Origin: an uncultured Clostridia bacterium
Lineage (GTDB): Bacteria > Bacillota > Clostridia > Oscillospirales > Acutalibacteraceae
Length of the DNA: 64,000 nucleotides
NCBI GenBank assembly: GCA_944380885.1
Contig: CALWIZ010000001.1
Coordinates: forward strand, 124,001 to 188,000
Direction: 5' to 3'
The translations under genes were made by a program, and so were the position numbers. Below are positions 59,011-64,000 of this stretch, one piece after another. The first letter of the stretch is position 1; every line of letters starts with the position of its first letter. The notes beneath the pieces were generated by a model. The model saw nothing but the letters and a program-made list of their open reading frames with translations. It did not search any database and was not told the origin of the DNA.

Positions 59011-59097
59011 AGTTTCGGTCAAACCTTTTTTAAAGGTTTGCGGTTTCTAAAGGCAGAGCCTTTGGACGCTTTCCGCAGAAAGCGGAACTCTTTTGCT
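59011..59097 (-). repeat. Hairpin-rich intergenic element abutting the feoB stop
   Basis: Three consecutive stem-loops: AAACCTTT/AAAGGTTT (59021-59028/59032-59039), AAAGGC/GCCTTT (59049-59054/59058-59063) and CGCTTTC/GAAAGCG (59067-59073/59078-59084). The overall look (AGTTTCGGTCAAACC..., ...CAGAGCC..., ...CCGCAGAAAGCGG) recalls an interspersed repeat common in Oscillospiraceae; only one copy occurs in this window. The feoB stop lies right at its edge. Confidence 0.5.
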
Positions 59098-61236
59098 TTA
59101 AATAAAAAGCTTGGATATAAGGTTTATTATTATGCAGAAAATCATTCCGGCGGCTGTGGGCAGGGCGGCGGCGAGCGCTGTCCATTTAAGGCTGCCGGTT
59201 TCTTTTTTTACCGTGAGCAGCGTTGTAGAACAGGGCCAGTGCATAAGCGCGAATACAATAAAGCAGATTGCTGTGACAATATTCCAGCCGTTTGATATAA
59301 ACAGCTCGCGCATAGCCGAAACCGAGGAAAGCTCAGTAAGCGAGCCGGTCGACATATAAGCCATTATTATTATCGGAATAACCGTTTCGTTTGCGGGAAA
59401 GCCTAAAATAAAGGCGATAAGGATAACGCCGTCAAGACCCATCAGCTTTCCTAAGGGGTCGAGCGCGCCGGACATTATGTCAAGAAGCGTCTCACCGCCG
59501 GCTGTAATATTAGCCGCGAGCCATATTATCAGACCGGCGGGAGCCGCGACCGCCGCCGCTCTTGCGAGGACAAAAAGGGTGCGGTCAAAAATGGAACGGA
59601 CTATTACTCTGCCTATCTGCGGTCTTCTGTAAGGCGGCAGCTCAAGCGTAAATGATGAGGGTATCCCTTTAAGAACGGTGACGGAGAGGAGCTTTGTCGC
59701 CGCAAATGTTACTGCAATACTGATGACTATGGTAAGTGTCAGTACCGCCGCCGAAATCACTGATGAAAGCGTACCTCCGCCGATAATGAAAAACATTGAT
59801 ATTACGGATATGAGCATAGGAAATCTTCCGTTGCAGGGTATAAAGCTATTGGTGAGGACTGCGAGCAGTCTCTCCCGCGGCGAATCTATTATGCGGCAGC
59901 CCACCACTCCTGCAGCGTTGCAGCCGAAGCCCATACATATCGTGAGCGCTTGTTTGCCGCAGGCGCTGCACCGCTTGAACGGGCGGTCGAGGTTGTAGGC
60001 GACGCGCGGCAGATAGCCCGCGTCCTCAAGCAGGGTGAAAAGCGGAAAGAAAATCGCCATAGGCGGCAGCATTACCGAAACAACGCTTGTGAGCACAAGG
60101 TAAACGCCGTCTATAAGCGCGCTGTGCAGCCACCGAGGAGCGCCTGCCGACATAATTAGGAACGACAGCTTATCTCCGAGAAATGCAAAAAAGCGGGAAA
60201 GCAGCTCTGATGGATAGTTGGCGCCGGTAATTGTCAGCCAGAATACAAATGCCAAAAGAAGCAGCATTAACGGATAGGCCGTGAATTTTCCGGTGAGTAT
60301 CCTGTCCGCTTTGCGGTCGGCGCCGCTGTACTGCTTTTTTTCGTATATTACCGCCCCGCGGCAGATTTTTTCCGCTGCTTTTACAAGCGAGGATACTATA
60401 AGGTCCTTGAATTTATCTTTTGTAATGCCGGATTTTGTGAGCATTTCCTCTGCCAAGGCAAGGGCGGAGAAAAGCGAGGGGTTATTAAGGAAGCCGTCCC
60501 CTAAACATTCTGAAATGCTGCCGTTTAATGTGGTGTCGCCCTCAAGCAGCCGGAGCGCCAGCCAGCGGCTGTTGATTTTTCCGCCCGCAAGCCTTCTTAT
60601 TTCCGGTTCGACTGCAGCGACTGCTTTTTCTATTTCCTCCGGATACCGCACTTTAAAGGGAGCTGTTTTAGGGAATTCGACCAGTCTGTCAAGTGTGTCG
60701 AGCAGTCCGGCAGAGCTTCTCTTTTTGCGTGCCGTGATACCTGTGACCGGCACACCAAGCCGTTCTGACAGCAGTTTAAGGTCAATTTTAATGTTTTTGC
60801 GCTTTGCCTCGTCCATAAGGTTCACACATACGGCGGTATTTGGTGTGATTTCGAGTATCTGAAGCACAAGGTTAAGGTTTCTTTCAAGGCATGTGGCGTC
60901 GCACACCACAGCCACGGCGTCAGGCGAGCCGAAGCAGATAAAATCCCGCGCAACCTCCTCTTCGGCGGAATGCGCCATCAGGGAATATGTACCCGGAATA
61001 TCCACAAGAATATAGCTGTACTTGCCGCTTTTGCAGAAGCCTTTGGCATTTGTGACCGTTTTGCCCGGCCAGTTGCCGGTGTGCTGGTTAAGACCGGTAA
61101 GCGAATTGAAAACCGTGCTTTTGCCGACGTTAGGATTTCCGGCGAGCGCCACCACTTTGTCAAACGGACTTTGTTTTTTTATATTAAGACCGGAATCGAC
61201 AGCGCCGCCTCCGACCGAGCTTTTTGTAAGACCCAT
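59098..61236 (-). CDS. feoB: Ferrous iron transport protein B
   Basis: 712 aa Fe(II) importer. N-terminal G-domain: ALAGNPNVGKSTVFNSL (G1), VDIPGTYSL (G3), NLMDEAKR (G4). A helical linker and two Gate-type membrane regions follow; MGFGCNAAGVVGCRIIDSPR and FIPCNGRFPM contain the cysteines thought to line the pore. ATG 61236 behind GGAGG; an in-frame start 15 codons upstream is less likely. No feoA or feoC is adjacent, and no FeoA domain is fused. Confidence 0.95.
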   Translation of the reverse strand: MGLTKSSVGGGAVDSGLNIKKQSPFDKVVALAGNPNVGKSTVFNSLTGLNQHTGNWPGKTVTNAKGFCKSGKYSYILVDIPGTYSLMAHSAEEEVARDFICFGSPDAVAVVCDATCLERNLNLVLQILEITPNTAVCVNLMDEAKRKNIKIDLKLLSERLGVPVTGITARKKRSSAGLLDTLDRLVEFPKTAPFKVRYPEEIEKAVAAVEPEIRRLAGGKINSRWLALRLLEGDTTLNGSISECLGDGFLNNPSLFSALALAEEMLTKSGITKDKFKDLIVSSLVKAAEKICRGAVIYEKKQYSGADRKADRILTGKFTAYPLMLLLLAFVFWLTITGANYPSELLSRFFAFLGDKLSFLIMSAGAPRWLHSALIDGVYLVLTSVVSVMLPPMAIFFPLFTLLEDAGYLPRVAYNLDRPFKRCSACGKQALTICMGFGCNAAGVVGCRIIDSPRERLLAVLTNSFIPCNGRFPMLISVISMFFIIGGGTLSSVISAAVLTLTIVISIAVTFAATKLLSVTVLKGIPSSFTLELPPYRRPQIGRVIVRSIFDRTLFVLARAAAVAAPAGLIIWLAANITAGGETLLDIMSGALDPLGKLMGLDGVILIAFILGFPANETVIPIIIMAYMSTGSLTELSSVSAMRELFISNGWNIVTAICFIVFALMHWPCSTTLLTVKKETGSLKWTALAAALPTAAGMIFCIIINLISKLFI

Positions 61237-61348
61237 AGCTTTTCCTCCGTTGCGTACTTCTTCTATATACAGATTATTCATAGCCGTAAGATATGTTAAT
61301 CGGGAATAAGCGGGCGCAGAGTGGAATAATAAGAGCGGAGGCGATATA

Positions 61349-62647
61349 ATGCAGCCCTATTGGGAAACTACGGTCAAAATAAAAAAATATCCGTCCCTTA
61401 AAGGGAATATAAGTACAGATGTTCTTATTATAGGCGGAGGAATAGCCGGAATACTCTGCGGCTACAAATTAAGGCGTGCCGGAGTAAAGTGTGTGATAGC
61501 AGAAGCCGACAGTATATGCCGCGGAGTGACCGCCGGCACAACGGCTAAAATCACCGCACAGCACGGACTTATTTATAACCGTCTTATAAACGAGTTCGGC
61601 ACCGAAAAGGCGCGTATGTATCTTGAGGCGAACCTGAACGCGCTCGGAGAGTACCGCAAGCTTTGCGGCGGTATCGACTGCGGCTTTGAAACCGCCGATT
61701 CTTATGTTTATACGACAGATGAGCCGCGCAAAATCGAAAAAGAGATAATCGCGCTTGACAAAATAGGATTTAAGGCTGACTTTTGCAAAGAAACAGAGCT
61801 GCCTATTTTTACGGCGGGAGCGGTAAGATTCCCGAAGCAGGCTAAATTCAATCCGCTTAAATTCCTTTCTGCCGTGTCAGACGGGCTTGAAATATACGAA
61901 AACAGCCGTGTAAAAGAGCTTAAAGGGCTTACCGCCGTAACGGATTCGGGAAGTATAAAGGCGAAAAAAATAATAGTCGCCACACACTTTCCGATAATAA
62001 ACAAGCACGGCTTGTACTTTATGAAAATGTATCAGAAAAGGTCGTATGTTTCCGCATTTGAAAACACCGTAACCGTAAAAGGTATGTACCGTGATGAAGC
62101 TGACAGCGGCTTTTCTTTCCGCAGTGACGGAGAGTTTTTAATAGTAGGCTCGGCAAGCGCGAGAACCGGCAGAAAAACGGCCGGCTGGACGCAAAACCTT
62201 AAATTCGCCGAGCAGTGCTGCCCCGGAGCGGTGCAAAAGTATTTCTGGGCGGCTGAGGACTGCATAACCCTTGACGGAGTGCCGTACGCCGGAAATTACT
62301 CAGCCGGCACGCCCGACCTGTATGTGACGACCGGCTTCAATAAGTGGGGTATTACCTCGGCTATGGCGGCGGCAGAGCTTGTCTGCGATATGATAACCGG
62401 CAGGGAAAACCCGTACAGGGAACTGTTCTCGCCGTCCCGCAGTATGATGAGAAAACAGCTTTTCGTAAACGGAATAAGCGCGGTCGGAGGGCTTGTTACA
62501 CCGACAGCGAAAAGATGTCCACACCTCGGCTGCGCCCTTAAATGGAATAAATGCGAGCATTCATGGGATTGCCCATGCCACGGTTCCCGCTTTTCAGAAA
62601 ACGGAAAGCTGCTTGACGGTCCGGCGACGGAAGATAAAAAGCCGTAG
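61349..62647 (+). CDS. FAD-dependent oxidoreductase with C-terminal Rieske [2Fe-2S] domain
   Basis: 432 aa. Residues about 20-370 form a DadA/GlpD-like FAD oxidase fold starting at LIIGGGIAGILCGYKLRRAG (dinucleotide motif GGGIAG) with GTTAKITAQHG after it and DLYVTTGFNKWGITSAMAAA near its end. Residues about 385-430 carry a short Rieske cluster motif: CPHLGCALKWN and CPCHGSRFS. The substrate is unknown; an amine or sugar-acid oxidation passing electrons to the iron-sulfur centre is possible. ATG 61349 follows GGAGGCG. Stands alone. Confidence 0.92.
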   Translation: MQPYWETTVKIKKYPSLKGNISTDVLIIGGGIAGILCGYKLRRAGVKCVIAEADSICRGVTAGTTAKITAQHGLIYNRLINEFGTEKARMYLEANLNALGEYRKLCGGIDCGFETADSYVYTTDEPRKIEKEIIALDKIGFKADFCKETELPIFTAGAVRFPKQAKFNPLKFLSAVSDGLEIYENSRVKELKGLTAVTDSGSIKAKKIIVATHFPIINKHGLYFMKMYQKRSYVSAFENTVTVKGMYRDEADSGFSFRSDGEFLIVGSASARTGRKTAGWTQNLKFAEQCCPGAVQKYFWAAEDCITLDGVPYAGNYSAGTPDLYVTTGFNKWGITSAMAAAELVCDMITGRENPYRELFSPSRSMMRKQLFVNGISAVGGLVTPTAKRCPHLGCALKWNKCEHSWDCPCHGSRFSENGKLLDGPATEDKKP

Positions 62648-62683
62648 GCTCAGCTCCCGCCGCCTTTCCGCGTTTCAGGCGTT

Positions 62684-63256
62684 TCAGAGTATAACAGGCT
62701 GTATCTGCTCCTTTAAAAGCGCTTTTTCAACCGTTGCCGGTATAAGCGTAAAATCGCAGACAAGAGAATTATTCTTGCCAAACGGGTCGTCCTGACGGTA
62801 CGGCACAAAGAAAATGTTGGGTGTGTTGTGCAGCAATCCTATATTCTTCGCGGAGGCGCCTAAGGCGTCGTTCGTGGCGATTGCCAGCACAACCGGCTTG
62901 TTGTTGCGAAGATGTGCCTTTACCGCCATGGTAACCGGAGTGTCGGTTATTCCGAGGGCGGTTTTGGCTATCGTGTTGCCGGTGCAGGGTGCCACAACTA
63001 TTATGTCGAGCAGGTTTTTGGGTCCGATAGGCTCCGCGGCGGGAATATCGTGTATTATCTTTTCACCGCAAATTTCCTCGACCCGCTTAATAAGGTCCTC
63101 CGCTTTTCCGAAACGGGTATCGGTAGTATAGACTATCTGCGACATTATCGGCTTTATTTTAATGCCGGTTTTTGCCAGCTCTTCAAGCGCGGCGAGAGAA
63201 TTTTTTATGGTGCAGAAGGAACCGCAGAACGCATATCCCAATGTAATGTCTTTCAT
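62684..63256 (-). CDS. dpaB: Dipicolinate synthase subunit B
   Basis: 190 aa flavoprotein-fold subunit (spoVFB) that, with DpaA, oxidises dihydrodipicolinate to dipicolinic acid, the main small solute of the spore core. LGYAFCGSFCTIKNSLAALE at the N-terminus, IVVAPCTGNTIAKTALGITD (about residues 86-105) and FVPYRQDDPFGKNNSLV are typical. ATG 63256 behind GAGGAG, 14 bases after dpaA. Expression in the mother cell under SigK is expected from family knowledge. Confidence 0.95.
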   Translation of the reverse strand: MKDITLGYAFCGSFCTIKNSLAALEELAKTGIKIKPIMSQIVYTTDTRFGKAEDLIKRVEEICGEKIIHDIPAAEPIGPKNLLDIIVVAPCTGNTIAKTALGITDTPVTMAVKAHLRNNKPVVLAIATNDALGASAKNIGLLHNTPNIFFVPYRQDDPFGKNNSLVCDFTLIPATVEKALLKEQIQPVIL

Positions 63257-63270
63257 GGCGTTCTCCTCTT

Positions 63271-64000
63271 TTATGTGTATGATTTTATTATGTCCGTTAC
63301 TGTTTTTGCCAGAATTTTTCCGGCGGTCACAGGCGCGGTCTTACCGGGAAGTCCCGGCGCCTTTAAGGCTTTTATGCCGTGCCTTATTGCCGATTCGGTA
63401 TCAAAACCGCCCTTGCTCGAAAGGTCGAGCATCAGCTTCGCGGTACAGCCCTCAAGCGCTTTGTCTCCTATAATCGGTGCGTCAACGGTGTTGAATATTA
63501 TGTCGTAATCAAGCGGTATTTCATTGAGCTGCAAGCTGTTTACAGTATTGAATCCCTGAATACGCGCCGCGGCGAAATCGGATTCCTTTCGCGCACTTAC
63601 GGTTACATAGGCGCCAAGCGACTTTAAGGTCCCAGACAGTACCCTGCCGCACCTGCCGTATCCGGTCACAAGAACCCTGCTTTCAAAGAGCGTGAAATCT
63701 GTGTTTTCTATGGCGAGCTTTACCGCGCCCTCTGCGGTCGGCACGGCATTAAGGAGGGAATAGCTGTCAAGCTGACCGTAATCGGCGCAGTTTTTGCCCT
63801 CAAACATATAATTGCAGGTAAGTATCAGCCGCTCTCCGGCTTTTTCTGATACTTCCTCAAGAGTTATCCTGCGTCCGCTCAAAGGAGCAAAAACGGTTTC
63901 CCGGTCTTTTGTGGTAGGAACAGGCAGCAGTATTATGTCGCTTTGTTCGATAATACCGCCGTCACCTTCATAAAGACCGAGGGTTTCAACCGAAAATTCT
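63271..64000 (-). CDS. dpaA: Dipicolinate synthase subunit A, N-terminus cut by window edge
   Basis: The last 242 or so residues of DpaA (spoVFA), which uses NAD(P) to form dipicolinate. The frame is open to the window's right end and begins mid-protein (EFSVETLGLYEGDGG), so the start lies beyond base 64000. The Rossmann motif VLVTGYGRCGRVLSGTLKSL (about two-thirds along) and LDLSSKGGFD near the C-terminus identify the family. Upstream residues QSDIILLPVPTTKD fit the N-terminal substrate domain. Confidence 0.94.
   Translation of the reverse strand, partial: EFSVETLGLYEGDGGIIEQSDIILLPVPTTKDRETVFAPLSGRRITLEEVSEKAGERLILTCNYMFEGKNCADYGQLDSYSLLNAVPTAEGAVKLAIENTDFTLFESRVLVTGYGRCGRVLSGTLKSLGAYVTVSARKESDFAAARIQGFNTVNSLQLNEIPLDYDIIFNTVDAPIIGDKALEGCTAKLMLDLSSKGGFDTESAIRHGIKALKAPGLPGKTAPVTAGKILAKTVTDIIKSYT

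Overview
The window looks like a chromosomal segment of a spore-forming, Gram-positive Clostridia member, probably Oscillospiraceae/Ruminococcaceae-like. The evidence is sporulation genes (sigG, spoIIR, dpaA/dpaB), Firmicutes-type sigma-A promoters (TTGACA-N17-TATAAT) and purine-rich ribosome binding sites, frequent TTG/GTG starts, the gene order dnaG-rpoD and rpmH-rnpA-yidD-yidC-jag, and a mid-range GC content. No species can be assigned from sequence alone.

Layout. 1-13.4 kb: the sigG 3'-truncated end, a DegV protein, a coiled-coil polysaccharide deacetylase, a vanZ-like/EamA/ispE operon, spoIIR, rpmE, YigZ and SanA-like proteins, the dgt-dnaG-rpoD macromolecular-synthesis operon and a cell-wall amidase. 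13.4-16.9 kb: an accessory stretch with a zinc-ribbon/Ser-Glu-rich membrane protein, decayed gene relics (a MarR regulator and possibly a flavin reductase), a DUF3810 protein and about 600 bp with no firm gene. 16.9-21.2 kb: a compact integrative mobilizable element inserted in the initiator tRNA(fMet) gene. It carries a tyrosine integrase, two small DUF6291-like proteins, a MobV relaxase, a candidate origin, a candidate oriT and repeated integrase-site-like motifs. 21.3-30.2 kb: rpmG-secE-nusG-rplK-rplA, rlmH, a WalJ-like hydrolase, murA, and the jag-yidC-yidD-rnpA-rpmH cluster. 30.3-41.6 kb: an SGNH hydrolase, an LTA-synthase operon, marR-MATE, a cytidylate-kinase-like protein, a RodA-like flippase/polymerase, aspS and hisS. 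41.6-54.1 kb: mgsA, a MinD-like ATPase, mrdA-mreDCB, a lipid kinase, tsaD, a phosphatase-acetyltransferase fusion and polA, all on the minus strand. 54.2-64 kb: dusB, yebC, an esterase-acyltransferase fusion with a DUF6320 partner, feoB, a Rieske-tailed FAD oxidoreductase and dpaB-dpaA, with dpaA cut by the window end.

The most striking structure is a 231-bp, almost invariant, hairpin-rich repeat present twice (36819-37049 and 39014-39244). Each copy sits inside a bidirectional intrinsic terminator. Each is flanked by a direct repeat that is the complete terminator stem-loop, 22 bp in one case and 30 bp in the other. This looks like a non-autonomous mobile element that inserts at terminators and duplicates the whole hairpin, so transcription stop signals survive on both sides.

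Other points worth attention are the tRNA-replacing architecture of the mobilizable element (it supplies a new tRNA 3' half with an altered T-stem and its own terminator), a SecE with an extra four-helix membrane domain, the LMW phosphatase-RimI fusion, an apparently leaderless dusB, and a MinD without MinC or MinE.
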